Assembly: GCF_027625475.1 (NCBI RefSeq)
Contig: NZ_CP115174.1
Span: 4,062,501-4,126,500, forward strand
DNA: 64,000 nt
Direction: 5' to 3'
Origin: Sphingomonas abietis
GTDB taxonomy: Bacteria; Pseudomonadota; Alphaproteobacteria; Sphingomonadales; Sphingomonadaceae
Positions 63,900 to 64,000 of this stretch are shown here, in pieces. The translations under genes and the position numbers were made by a program. Each line of letters begins with the position of its first letter. The stretch's first letter is position 1. The notes under the pieces were generated by a model. The model saw nothing but the letters and a program-made list of their open reading frames with translations, was not told the origin of the DNA and ran no database searches.

Positions 63900-63940
63900 G
63901 CGAACTTAGCAGTTCGCACGGGTTCACAAACCCTTGATTT
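63900..63940 (+). terminator. Tandem hairpins after tRNA-Ser
   Basis: A 7-bp hairpin GCGAACT/AGTTCGC (63900-63917) is followed by a 5-bp hairpin GGGTT/AACCC (63920-63933) and TTGATTT. Together they look like the terminator of the tRNA gene. Confidence 0.55.
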
Positions 63941-64000
63941 CCGGGCTTTCGAGGCCCCATATCGACCCCGACGAGATCGCAGGCGTTCACACCCGTCCAT

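Noticed and set aside
63787..64000. Minus-strand frame through tRNA-Ser at the window edge
   Set aside because: It is read across a tRNA gene and its terminator; the translation is tRNA sequence.

Overview
The window is GC-rich chromosomal DNA of an alphaproteobacterium, most likely a sphingomonad. I infer this from the mixture of genes: an EipA/DUF1134 protein, the yajC-secD-secF-Mth938 run, an mla-type lipid transporter with a lipoprotein in place of MlaC, TonB receptors, and GC-rich intergenic palindromes. I made no database comparison. There are about 60 protein genes and three tRNA genes. I see no rRNA, CRISPR array, insertion sequence or prophage. Gene density is high, and many neighbours overlap stop-to-start (TGATG or ATGA).

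Layout. 1-75 is the tail of an outer-membrane receptor. 136-4570 carries a DUF885 metallohydrolase, two hotdog thioesterases, an EVE-domain protein and an NPP-type phosphodiesterase. 4850-9068 carries TypA/BipA, a LysE-type exporter and a Tat-exported PhoD-like phosphatase. 9279-12650 carries TelA with a membrane partner, a beta-barrel protein and an EI24-type membrane protein. 12979-20432 is core: tRNA-Pro, YajC/SecD/SecF, an Mth938-like protein, a glycosyltransferase, BamD and RecN. 20713-24700 is the tyrosine/homogentisate block (Rieske protein, maiA, hmgA, hpd) with a divergent MarR regulator. 24730-26912 holds a candidate small RNA, a ribbon-helix-helix protein, phaB and hemH. 27206-32240 holds lgt, midA, an acetyltransferase, pgeF, a VOC protein and a PLP enzyme of Cys/Met metabolism.

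32329-41311 is the most unusual part. Two AT-richer genes for secreted proteins of unknown function flank two divergent lipid-related operons. The leftward operon (36296 to 33159) encodes a CDP-alcohol phosphatidyltransferase, a nucleotidyltransferase, a HAD phosphatase and a Cys-cluster protein. The rightward operon (36398 to 39978) encodes MlaE, MlaF, MlaD and a lipoprotein. Both flanking proteins share a duplicated module with two cysteines 33-35 residues apart, which I could not assign to a known family.

41441-50681 is mostly housekeeping: PepN, an SDR, an EamA exporter, threonine aldolase, MTA phosphorylase, CorA and two pirins. 51249-55352 is a candidate vitamin or nucleoside uptake operon made of a TonB receptor, an APH-fold kinase and a PnuC-family transporter. 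55377-57704 encodes a pair of acyl-CoA dehydrogenases that look heteromeric. The right end has an AstD-like dehydrogenase, a sugar MFS transporter, tRNA-Ser(GCT), the EipA-like protein, a Gly-rich lipoprotein, a cyclophilin-type isomerase and tRNA-Ser(GGA).

Points most worth a second look: the C-x33-35-C repeat family, the phosphatidyltransferase operon beside mla, the receptor-kinase-PnuC operon with a 567-base leader, the triplicated translation start of the Rieske gene, and the TGGTC x6 tract with an adjacent possible small RNA.
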